This document shows, in pieces, positions 43,983-51,649 of a stretch of DNA of 64,000 nt. The stretch covers positions 3,286,001 to 3,350,000 of the forward strand of contig JADJPM010000004.1 in assembly GCA_016713245.1 (NCBI GenBank). Direction: 5' to 3'. The DNA is from Verrucomicrobiaceae bacterium (GTDB lineage Bacteria; Verrucomicrobiota; Verrucomicrobiia; Verrucomicrobiales; Verrucomicrobiaceae). The notes under the pieces were generated by a model that was not told the DNA's origin, ran no database searches, and saw nothing but the letters and a program-made list of their open reading frames with translations. The stretch's first letter is position 1. Each line of letters starts with the position of its first letter. A program made the position numbers and the translations under genes.

Positions 43983-44684
43983 CTACTCGATGAGGTAAAG
44001 GATGCGGCCGCAGGAGTCGCAGTGCGTGAGGCCTGCCGCCTGTTTGAGCGACTGGATGGTGCTGCTGACCACTTTCACATGGCAGCCCCGGCAGACGCCG
44101 GCTTCCGCCGCCACGACCGCGTCTCCCTTTTTATTGAAGATGCGTGTGTAGAGTTCCAGCGCATCCTGATCGACCGGCTCGGCGAGCTTTTTCCGCTCCG
44201 TCTGCAGATCGGACAGGCGGTCCTGGATGCCTGCGGCACGCTCGTCGAGCGCCTTCAGCTCCACATCCACACGGGCCTGCGTCTCCGCCAGCTTGCCCTG
44301 CGCCGCCTTCAGCGCCGTCTTCGCGGCTTCCAGAGCCTCCATCTGCTCCAGCTCGCTATCTTCGAGAGCGGTGACATCGGTTTGGTAGCGTTTGATCTCC
44401 GTCCCGAGAGCGGTGAACTCATCATTCTTCCGCGTCTCGAACTGCTGGTCCTGCAATCGCTTGATGCTGATCTGGCGGGTCTGGATGTCGAGCTCGATGC
44501 TTTTGATCTTCACCTCGATCTCCTTCATCGCCTGCGTGGCCTTCTCGACGCCCGCAGTATCACCCGCGAGCTGGGTTTTCGCGCGGCCCTGCTGCAGCGG
44601 GATGTCTTTGAGTTCTTTTTGGAACTTCAGGATGCGCTGGTCGCGCTCCTGGACTTGGAGGAGTTGGGTAAGCACTTCGAGCAT
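43983..44684 (-). CDS. Coiled-coil protein with C4-type zinc ribbon (CdsZ-like)
   Basis: The 233-residue protein begins with MLEVLTQLLQVQERDQRI and has a long antiparallel coiled coil (about 10-180). It ends in a zinc ribbon with two Cys pairs (VCRGCHVKV and HCDSCGRIL). This is the arrangement of the DUF164/CdsZ family, whose chlamydial member binds nucleic acids and whose relatives associate with the cell wall or with flagellar regulation. I start at 44684 because the longer frame runs through an inverted repeat. It is followed by the kinase-like gene after 47 bases. Confidence 0.85.
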   Translation of the reverse strand: MLEVLTQLLQVQERDQRILKFQKELKDIPLQQGRAKTQLAGDTAGVEKATQAMKEIEVKIKSIELDIQTRQISIKRLQDQQFETRKNDEFTALGTEIKRYQTDVTALEDSELEQMEALEAAKTALKAAQGKLAETQARVDVELKALDERAAGIQDRLSDLQTERKKLAEPVDQDALELYTRIFNKKGDAVVAAEAGVCRGCHVKVVSSTIQSLKQAAGLTHCDSCGRILYLIE

Positions 44685-44719
44685 GTGGCCTCCATCTTGG
44701 CGGGAGCGGGGAGAAGAAT

Positions 44720-44804
44720 CAACATTCAACATCGAACGTCCAACATTCAACGCCCAGGCTCGCCGGTGAACGTTCAACGTTGAAAGTTCGATGTTGAACG
44801 TTCG
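44720..44804. repeat. Inverted repeat built from TTCAACATCGAACG words
   Basis: The left block (44720-44752) contains CAACATTCAACATCGAACG, and the right block (about 44771-44804) contains the inverse complement GTTCGATGTTGAACGTTCG, with further short copies of the same word in both. It lies between the CdsZ-like gene and the orphan at 44810-45226. No coding sequence is seen. Confidence 0.75.
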
Positions 44805-44809
44805 CCGCC

Positions 44810-45226
44810 TCAGTTCTTCGACGTGTCCACCGGCAGTGTCGAGGGCAGCGAGAATCTCGCCACATCCACCGGGCCGTTGAAGCCGGGAATGATGGCGGCG
44901 AGTCCTTTGTTCACACTTTCAAAGTGGAAGAAGATCACCGCCCGGCCATCCACCGAGCCGCTGCCGTGATGGAATCCGTGCTCGGACACCCGAAAGACCT
45001 TCGCCGGCTGAAACGGATGCGGATGACCGGAAGCTCCTTTGATGACATGCCGGATCACCGCATATAGCATCGGCGTCTGCACCATCTCACCGCTCGTGAT
45101 GAAGGGCATGTCTCCGGCAAACTCCTCCAAAAAGTAGTGCAGCGCCTTTTCATAGTCCGTCGGATGCTGGAGCCGCTCCAAGAGCGTGGCGAGATGGCGG
45201 GCTGGGTCTTTGGAGGCGTTGTTCAT
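44810..45226 (-). CDS. Conserved hypothetical, coupled to xseA
   Basis: A 138-residue soluble protein that I do not recognise. It begins with a charged helix (NNASKDPARHLATLLERLQHP), contains GASGHPHPFQPAKVFRVSEHGFHHGSG (in two pieces) with many His residues, and ends with ARFSLPSTLPVD. There is no signal peptide. Its ATG overlaps the stop of xseA (ATGA), so it is translationally coupled to the exonuclease VII large subunit. It is not an xseB: it lacks the short helical repeat expected of that small subunit. Function unknown. Confidence 0.6.
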   Translation of the reverse strand: MNNASKDPARHLATLLERLQHPTDYEKALHYFLEEFAGDMPFITSGEMVQTPMLYAVIRHVIKGASGHPHPFQPAKVFRVSEHGFHHGSGSVDGRAVIFFHFESVNKGLAAIIPGFNGPVDVARFSLPSTLPVDTSKN

Positions 45227-46575
45227 GGCTTGATGACGGTCGAATGGAGCGTGCCCTTAGCGAGGCGGGTGACGATTTTCTCGCCTGCGATGGCTTGCTC
45301 GGGATCGGTGAGCACGCGACCATCGGCGGTGGTGGTGTAGGAAAAGCCGCGAGAGAGCACGGAGTCCGGCCCGAGATGTCGCATGACTTCATCCCGCGAG
45401 GCGAGGCGGTCGGCAAGACGGTCGAGTCGGTGCTTCGCGGCTTGTTTCAAAGCGAGAGCCGCCGCTTGCACCCGATGCGCCACCTCGACGATCTGCACAC
45501 GCGGATGACGCTCGGCGAGCACCTGCTGCTTCGTGGTGAGGTCATCTTGAAGGCTGCGGAGATGCTCACGCATGGCGTCACGCAGGCGGGACTCGGCGTC
45601 GTCGATGCTTTGCTCGGCTTCGAGGAGCAAACGCTCCGGCTCGCGATGCAGCGGCCCTTTCTCGGTGAGGTCGAGCACGCGTTGGTGGTGCTCGATGACC
45701 GTCAACGTGCGGTTTTGCAAGGTGCGCGCGGCGTTCTCCAGCGTGCGACGAAGCTCCGCCGCATCGGGTGCGAGCAATTCCGCCGCCGCGCTGGGTGTGG
45801 GTGCCCGCAGATCGGCCACGAAATCTGAAATGGTGAAGTCGATCTCATGCCCCACCGCCGAGATGACGGGAATGCGCATCACGGCGAGCTGTCGGGCGAG
45901 CACTTCCTCATTGAAGCACCACAAATCCTCCAAGCTGCCGCCACCGCGACCGACCACAATGGTATCCGGCACCGGCAGGCCAAACTCCTCCGCTCGATTC
46001 AGCACCTGAAGAGCACGCACGATCTCGTGCTCGGCTCCATTGCCCTGCACCCGCACGGGATACACCAGCACTCGCAGCCAGGGCGCACGACGGGTCAGAA
46101 TGTTCAGCATGTCCTGGATCGCCGCACCAGTCGGCGAGGTAACGACGGCCACGACCTCCGGGAAGCGCGGCACCGGCTTTTTGCGTTCCTGATCGAAAAG
46201 GCCCTCGGCATGCAGTTTGCGCTTCAGCGCCTCAAAACGAGCCTGGAGACCTCCCTGCCCTTTCATCTGCACCTGCCGCACGATCATTTGATACTGACCA
46301 CGTGGCTCATAGACGGAGATTTCACCGAGCACCTGCACCTGCGCTCCATCCACCAGCCTCGCTCCGGCACGCGAGGCCGCGCCGCGAAACATCACGCAAG
46401 AGAGCTGAGAGCCCGCATCCTTCAGCGTGAAGTATTGATGACCGGAGCTTTGCAGGCGGTGATTGCTGATCTCGCCCTCCACCCACACCGTGCCGATGCG
46501 CCCCTCCAGCACCTCGCGGATCTCGCGGGTGAGCTGGGACACGGAAAGCACCTGCGTCTCATCGGTTTCGGGCAT
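45223..46575 (-). CDS. xseA: Exodeoxyribonuclease VII large subunit
   Basis: Degrades single-stranded DNA from either end, with XseB. The 450 residues include an N-terminal OB-fold (VWVEGEISNHRLQSSGHQYFTLKD, in two pieces) and a catalytic domain with VAVVTSPTGAAIQDMLNIL, DTIVVGRGGGSLEDLWCFNEE, RIPVISAVGHEIDFTISDFVADLRAPTPSAAAEL (in pieces) and DSVLSRGFSYT near the end. Long helices span about 290-390. The length is normal. The small-subunit gene xseB is not adjacent. The gene is divergent from Uma2 and overlaps the following orphan by ATGA. Confidence 0.96.
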   Translation of the reverse strand: MPETDETQVLSVSQLTREIREVLEGRIGTVWVEGEISNHRLQSSGHQYFTLKDAGSQLSCVMFRGAASRAGARLVDGAQVQVLGEISVYEPRGQYQMIVRQVQMKGQGGLQARFEALKRKLHAEGLFDQERKKPVPRFPEVVAVVTSPTGAAIQDMLNILTRRAPWLRVLVYPVRVQGNGAEHEIVRALQVLNRAEEFGLPVPDTIVVGRGGGSLEDLWCFNEEVLARQLAVMRIPVISAVGHEIDFTISDFVADLRAPTPSAAAELLAPDAAELRRTLENAARTLQNRTLTVIEHHQRVLDLTEKGPLHREPERLLLEAEQSIDDAESRLRDAMREHLRSLQDDLTTKQQVLAERHPRVQIVEVAHRVQAAALALKQAAKHRLDRLADRLASRDEVMRHLGPDSVLSRGFSYTTTADGRVLTDPEQAIAGEKIVTRLAKGTLHSTVIKP

Positions 46576-46722
46576 GCGCCGATGTGGCGTGGAATGCGCC
46601 GATGTCCAGCTTCACGATCACTGCGGCGTGTCGCTCTTGCGAAATGGGGTCGAGGCTTGCCTCGCCGGCTGGTCTGCCTGCCGAAGGCTTGCGTCCAGGA
46701 CCGCACCCGCTTATCATCCGGC

Positions 46723-47301
46723 ATGACCGCCGCCCTGAAAGACAATCTCCAGCCGCCCAAATGGACCGTACCTGATTATCTGAAGGCCGAGGCCACCAGC
46801 GAGGTGCGTCACGAGTATATCGCAGGTGATCTTTATGCGATGGCTGGAGCCAGCGAGCACCACAACTTCATCTCAGGCAATATCTTCGCCGCTATTCGCG
46901 GCCACCTGCGCGGCAAATCCTGCAAGGTCTTCATCCACGACATGAAGGTGAAGGTCTATGCGCAGGTCATGCTCTTCTATTACCCGGATGTCATGGTGGT
47001 GTGCGAACCGGACGACGAGGACAAGAACTACAAAACCAAGCCCAGCATCATCGTAGAGGTCATCTCCGAAAGCACCCGCGGCACGGATGAGCGGGAGAAG
47101 CTGCTCACCTTTATCCAATTGCCCTCGCTAGAGGAGTATGTGCTTATCGAGCAGGACAAGATGAAGGTCACCGTGCATCGCCGGGCGGTGGAATGGCGGG
47201 CGGAGGTGCTGGAAGGTGCGGAAGCCGTGCTCAAGCTGGCCTCCATCGGCTTCGAGATGCCATTGCGCGAGATTTACGAGGATGTGTTTCCGGTGAAGTG
47301 A
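46723..47301 (+). CDS. Uma2 family (DUF820) putative restriction-like endonuclease
   Basis: The 192-residue protein matches Uma2: WTVPDYLKAEATSEVRHEYIAGDLYAM (in two pieces), NFISGNIFAAIRGHL, FHD-like FIHDMKVKV, YYPDVMVVCEP, PSIIVEVISESTRGTDEREK and LEEYVLIEQDKM. The Asp of YPDV, the Glu of VEV and the nearby residues form a PD-(D/E)xK-like core. These proteins are abundant in cyanobacteria and PVC bacteria and often scattered as singletons; their biological role is not settled. The start is the ATG at 46723; the longer frame upstream is a shadow of xseA. Confidence 0.9.
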   Translation: MTAALKDNLQPPKWTVPDYLKAEATSEVRHEYIAGDLYAMAGASEHHNFISGNIFAAIRGHLRGKSCKVFIHDMKVKVYAQVMLFYYPDVMVVCEPDDEDKNYKTKPSIIVEVISESTRGTDEREKLLTFIQLPSLEEYVLIEQDKMKVTVHRRAVEWRAEVLEGAEAVLKLASIGFEMPLREIYEDVFPVK

Positions 47302-47449
47302 TCCTCTTCCCAATCCATCGCCTGCACGAGCAATCCTGATTTCCAACGCTGGCGGAAAAGGTGACCGCAAAGCCTAAACCTGCGGCGTTGGCTCGTTTTC
47401 GCTCAACAAGCACGGGGAAAGCCATGACACACCCACCGGGGATTGCGCT

Positions 47450-47478
47450 TTGACACCGGAAGGCCGCACCGCTAAAAC
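47450..47478 (+). promoter_or_regulatory. Probable sigma-70-type promoter of dhaK
   Basis: TTGACA at 47450-47455, a 17-base spacer and TAAAAC at 47473-47478. It is the clearest -35/-10 pair that I saw in the window. The predicted start lies about 25 bases before the dhaK ATG (47511). Confidence 0.5.
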
Positions 47479-47510
47479 TGGCGCTCCTTTTTCCCAACCC
47501 ACGCCATCCC

Positions 47511-48524
47511 ATGAGCCACGCCAATCCTGCCAAAAAGATCATCAACGACCCTCTCAAGTGCGCCGACGAACTCTTCGACGGCCTCGTGCTCGCCTATGAT
47601 GGCAAGGCACGCCGCGTGGGCACCCGCTCCATCGTGATGAATGATCTCCGCCCGGATGCCCCTGCCCTCCTCGTGGGCGGTGGTGCCGGTCACGAGCCAA
47701 TCTACCACGGTCTCATCGGCAAAGGCATGGCCGATGGTGCCGCCGTCGGTGAAATCTTCGCCGCGCCTCCACCTGACATCGTCCTCGAAGCTACCCAGGC
47801 CGTGAATCGCGGCAAAGGCGTCCTATTCCTCTACGGCAACTACGCCGGTGACGTGATGAACTTCGACATCGGTGCCGAACTCGCCGCCGACGAAGGCATC
47901 ACCGTCAAAACCGTCATCATCGCCGATGACGTTTGCTCCGCGCCTCCTTCGGAAAAACACAAACGTCGCGGCGTGGCCGGTCTCGTGCCGATCACGAAGC
48001 TCGCGGGTGCCGCCGCCGCCACCGTCGAGACACTCGATGAACTGGCCCGCATCGCCCAGAAGGCCTGCGACAACACCCGCACCGTCGGCGTTTCCACCAA
48101 GCCCGGCAGCATTCCCGCCACTGGCAAACCCACCTTTGAACTCGCCGATGACGTCATCGGCCTCGGCATGGGCATTCATGGCGAAAAAGGCGTGGGCCTC
48201 ATCCCGATGTGCAGCGCCGATGAACTCGCTGCGAAGATCCTCGACCTTCTGTTCGCCGATGACCTCGCTTTGAATGCGGGCGACGAGATCGTTTTCTTCG
48301 TGAACAGCCTCGGCAGCACGCACATGATGGAGCTGCTCATCCTCCTGCGCGGAGCCAAGCCCATCCTCGAAAAGCGTGGCATCAAGATCCACCAGACCAT
48401 CGTGGACAACATCGTCACCTGCCAGGAAATGGCCGGCGTGAGCTTCAGCATCACGAAGCTCGATGCCGAACTGAAAAAGCTCTGGGACATGCCCTGCGAG
48501 AGCGTCGGCTACACCAAGCTGTAA
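47511..48524 (+). CDS. dhaK: Dihydroxyacetone kinase subunit DhaK-like
   Basis: The 337-residue protein binds dihydroxyacetone covalently through a histidine, here probably in GMGIHGEKGVG. Other marks are LLVGGGAGHEPIYHGLIGKGM, LFLYGNYAGDVMNFDIG, DDVCSAPPSEKHKRRGVAG and FVNSLGSTHMMELLIL. In known systems DhaK works with DhaL and either ATP or the PTS protein DhaM; none is adjacent here, so the partner must be elsewhere or the role differs. The gene is preceded by a promoter-like TTGACA-N17-TAAAAC and no Shine-Dalgarno sequence. Confidence 0.88.
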   Translation: MSHANPAKKIINDPLKCADELFDGLVLAYDGKARRVGTRSIVMNDLRPDAPALLVGGGAGHEPIYHGLIGKGMADGAAVGEIFAAPPPDIVLEATQAVNRGKGVLFLYGNYAGDVMNFDIGAELAADEGITVKTVIIADDVCSAPPSEKHKRRGVAGLVPITKLAGAAAATVETLDELARIAQKACDNTRTVGVSTKPGSIPATGKPTFELADDVIGLGMGIHGEKGVGLIPMCSADELAAKILDLLFADDLALNAGDEIVFFVNSLGSTHMMELLILLRGAKPILEKRGIKIHQTIVDNIVTCQEMAGVSFSITKLDAELKKLWDMPCESVGYTKL

Positions 48525-48547
48525 GCCGACTGGCTCTCGATAGATCC

Positions 48548-49525
48548 TCAGCGGATGCCATGTGTCTTCGTCGCCACGCGAACGAGGAACATGTCAGCCG
48601 TGATGTAGAGCGTGGAGAAATCGTCACCGCCCCAGGCGCAGTTCGCGGTCGCCTGGCCGGTGAGGATGGAGCCGAGGTGCTTGCCGTTTTTGTCGAGGAT
48701 CAGCACGCCGCCGGGGCCGGTGGTCCAGAGATTGCCCTGGGCATCGACCTTCATGCCATCGCAGCCGCCTTTGCGCTGTGGTGACTTGAGGCTCTGCGCA
48801 TTGAAAACAACCTTCGCGGATGGATTCGCGGAGGTCAGATCATACGAGATCACCCGCGAGTCCTGCGGATCAGAGACCGCCACATAGAGGATCTTTTCAT
48901 CCGGACTGAGGGCGATGCCATTGGGAAAGCGGATGGACTTGTCGATCAGCGTGACCTTGCCTGCGGCATCGACCGAGTAGATGCCGTGGAAGTCGAGTTC
49001 CGGTTGGTCGCTGCCTTTTTTGAGGCCGTAGGGCGGATCGGTGAAGTAAACGAGTCCACTTTTCGCGATGACGAGGTCGTTCGGGCTGTTGAAGCGCTTG
49101 CCTTCAAAGCGATCCGCCAACGCCGTGAAGCTCCCGTTCTTCTCCAGGCGTGCCACACGACGTTCACCATGCTGGCAAAGCACCAACTGACCTTTAGCAT
49201 CCACCGCGAGACCATTGCTCCCCTGCCCTCCAACGCCATTCAAACTGCCGCTGGGCTTCAAAACGACCTTCGCCTCCTTGTCGCCCTCCTTCCAGCCGAA
49301 CACCGTGTTTTCCGGCACATCGGAGAAAACAATGCCTCCATCCTTCCAGACGGGTCCTTCGCTCCAATTGAAGCCGGAGGCCAACACTTCGATTTTCACC
49401 TCAGGAGCCAGCAGCGCATCCAAAGCGGGATCGAGTCGCTCGATGGAACCCTGAAACACGGGCACGGGTTCAGCGGCATAAACAGCGAAGGCGAGGAAGG
49501 AGGCGGCGAAGGTCGGGAATTTCAT
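48548..49525 (-). CDS. Secreted SMP-30/gluconolactonase-like protein
   Basis: The 325-residue precursor has a signal peptide (MKFPTFAASFLAFAVYAAEP). The six-bladed propeller shows WSEGPVWKDGGIVFSDVPEN, GSNGLAVDAKGQLVLCQHG, NSPNDLVIAKSGLVYFTDPPYG, FPNGIALSPDEKILYV, GGCDGMKVDAQGNLWTTGPGG and a final NCAWGGDD. The metal-binding residues of the family (Glu in EGP, Asn in SPND and SNG, Asp in CDGM) are present. It hydrolyses a lactone or related sugar ester in the periplasm; the substrate is not known. It is convergent with dhaK. Confidence 0.9.
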   Translation of the reverse strand: MKFPTFAASFLAFAVYAAEPVPVFQGSIERLDPALDALLAPEVKIEVLASGFNWSEGPVWKDGGIVFSDVPENTVFGWKEGDKEAKVVLKPSGSLNGVGGQGSNGLAVDAKGQLVLCQHGERRVARLEKNGSFTALADRFEGKRFNSPNDLVIAKSGLVYFTDPPYGLKKGSDQPELDFHGIYSVDAAGKVTLIDKSIRFPNGIALSPDEKILYVAVSDPQDSRVISYDLTSANPSAKVVFNAQSLKSPQRKGGCDGMKVDAQGNLWTTGPGGVLILDKNGKHLGSILTGQATANCAWGGDDFSTLYITADMFLVRVATKTHGIR

Positions 49526-49558
49526 GGCCCGCGTTTTTCTCCGAAGCCAGCCTCCGCG

Positions 49559-50176
49559 TCAAGCCTCGCGGCGCCCCTCACGACGAAGCTCAGTGATCCA
49601 CGCTGGCGCGGTCCCCTGCCCTGGCACGGAGCTATCCGGCTGGCGTCGGAGGCCAAACGCATGCTCCAGCACCCATTCGAGACCTTCCCAGAACCTCACG
49701 CCATCAAGCAGCGGGTTCAGCACATTGGTGACCGGGCAGTAATGCACTTCCTTCGGGTTCGTGTGATGCACGGCGTGATGCTTTGGGGTCTGCAAAATCC
49801 GCCAGTCCTGCAACCACGAGATCAGCCGCCCATTCTCACGCCGCGTGCGATGCGACCACTTGTGAACCTCGTTCGCATTTCCGGCCACCATGGCAAAGAG
49901 CCACACATGCCACGTCAACCGTCCGAGCATCGCGGCCACGCCGATGAGCAGTCCCATGGCCAGCAGGAGGTCCCAGTTGCTCTGCCACCAGGAGTTTCGA
50001 GCCATGCGACGTGGCAGATGATGATGCAGCGTATTCGGTTTGCCGATGAGGTTGCCCACCAGCGGCGTGTCCTCACGGATGTAGGCGTCCTCGGCCCAGT
50101 GAATGATTCCGGCGGCGAAATCCGCGGCGAGAATGACGCCGGCGGCTTGAAGAGAGATGGCGATGAGGTCGTTCAT
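49559..50176 (-). CDS. CarF/TMEM189-type (Kua) membrane desaturase
   Basis: The 205-residue membrane protein has the histidine pattern of the TMEM189/CarF family: IIHWAED near residue 25, LHHHLPRRMA, VHKWSHRTRREN and PKHHAVHHTNPKEVHYC. Hydrophobic segments lie at about 5-25, 70-88 and 92-108. In animals and Myxococcus these proteins desaturate ether lipids to make plasmalogens. The match of the His motifs is good, but the lipid substrate here is inferred. The start is MNDLIAISLQ (50176). It follows the rsmA-Nudix gene on the same strand by about 70 bp. Confidence 0.82.
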   Translation of the reverse strand: MNDLIAISLQAAGVILAADFAAGIIHWAEDAYIREDTPLVGNLIGKPNTLHHHLPRRMARNSWWQSNWDLLLAMGLLIGVAAMLGRLTWHVWLFAMVAGNANEVHKWSHRTRRENGRLISWLQDWRILQTPKHHAVHHTNPKEVHYCPVTNVLNPLLDGVRFWEGLEWVLEHAFGLRRQPDSSVPGQGTAPAWITELRREGRREA

Positions 50177-50245
50177 GACGCCCCACACCTATCCCTCGAT
50201 CTCTCCGGCAGGACATTGATCCTCCCGAAGCTGCCATCGACGATC

Positions 50246-51602
50246 TCAATGCCCTCCAAGGCTTCGCCACGCCTTCCAGCAGGTCACAAAACCCTTCGCA
50301 AAGTCCTGCGGTCGAGCTTCGACCCACGCATCAATGTCCTCCGGCGTGAACCACTCGCCCGTGGCGATCTCCTCCGGCAGGCAGCGGATCGGCCCATCAT
50401 GCTTTGCGAGGCGCAGCTCGACGAATTCATGATCGGTGTTGTCCCCCGCCGGAATCTCCGCCGCCAGCTCCGTGGCCGTCACTTCGATGCCGATCTCCTC
50501 ATTCAACTCGCGAATCGCCGAAGCCGCATAGCTCTCACCCGCATCAAGATGCCCGGCGGCGCTGCTGTCCCATTTCAAAGGCGACACGTCTTTCAGATGC
50601 GAACGCTGCTGGAGGTAGATTTTGCCGCGTGAGTTGATCACGAAGATGTGCACGGCCCGATGCAGCAGCTTGCGCTTGTGAACCTCCCCTCGCGTCTCCT
50701 GGCCGATGACCTCGTTGCGTTCATTCACCACATCAAAGACCTCGCTCGCCTTCTGCCCGGCATCCGCCTCCGTTCGATTTTCATACCAGCGGGCAATCTG
50801 CACCCACTGCTCCAGCGAAAGCTCTTCCGCTCGCACGGAGGCGGCCACACTGAGGGCCTCCACCAGTTCCTGCCAGCTTCGTGGCGGCTCCGGCAGCAGG
50901 TTCTTGAGCTGCTTGCGACGCTGCGAAAAACCCATCCGCACCAAGCGGTCAAACAACATGCGATCAAACACCGGCAGCGAGGCCGGATCACGCGGCGTGA
51001 GGCGAATCACCGCGCTAGTCCACCTTTGGACGCGGATTGAAAACCTCCGGTGGCACGATGCGCAGCATCTCCACGTCCCAATCCTTCTGCACCAGCAGCG
51101 AGAGTGCTCCATAGCCATCATCTCCGAGCTTCGCCCCGAGGCGCTGACACACCTCTTTTTGCAGCATGAAGACCGCACAACCCACTGGCGAAGGTGGCGT
51201 GAGCCAGTGCTTCAAAATCTCACCACCCACCGAGTAAGGCAGATTGCCGACCAATTTGAACGGCCCATGCCGAAACCACGGCCGCAAATCGATCCGCGTA
51301 GCGTCTTGGGCGATCACCTCGACATCCTCACGACCTTCGAAACGGCGCTGAAGCTCGGGAGCGAGCTGATAATCCTTTTCGATAAGTACCAGCTTCTTTG
51401 GCCTGCCAACGAGATGCTCCGTGAGCGCCCCCATGCCAGGACCGATCTCCACCACCAGAGGAGCGTCGTCCGGCTGGATTTGATCGGCGATCCACTTCGA
51501 GATGGATTCATCGACGAGGAAATTCTGCCCCATGCTTTTACGCGGGGCGATCTCCGCACCTTCACGGCTGCGCATCGTTCGACGAGGGGAGTTGTTCTTC
51601 AT
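50246..51602 (-). pseudogene. rsmA: 16S rRNA dimethyladenosine transferase fused to a Nudix hydrolase, frame broken
   Basis: The N-terminal RsmA/KsgA part (start 51602) has SMGQNFLVDESI, VVEIGPGMGALTEHL, VLIEKD and LVGNLPYSV, and methylates two adenines near the 3' end of 16S rRNA. At FNPRPKVD an extra base (plus-strand A at 51017) puts a TAG in frame. Reading resumes in another frame with SAVIRLTPRDPAS, GFSQRRKQLKNLL and LSLEQWVQIARWYENR, the proper RsmA end. The frame then continues without a stop into a YfcD/IDI-like Nudix domain with FDVVNERNEVIGQ, HRAVHIFV, GHLDAGESYAASAIRELNEEIGI (in two pieces). Joined, the product would be about 451 residues. A sequencing error, a lesion, or recoding at GAC-TAG-C are all possible. 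Confidence 0.88.
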
Positions 51603-51649
51603 GTCCTGCGCATGGAGAGAGCGGGAAGACCTTGTCAAGAAACGCGCCT

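Noticed and set aside
51000..51020. UAG read as a sense codon in rsmA
   Set aside because: Reading through in the same frame meets a TGA within a few codons. Only a +1 shift restores the protein, so codon reassignment does not explain it.
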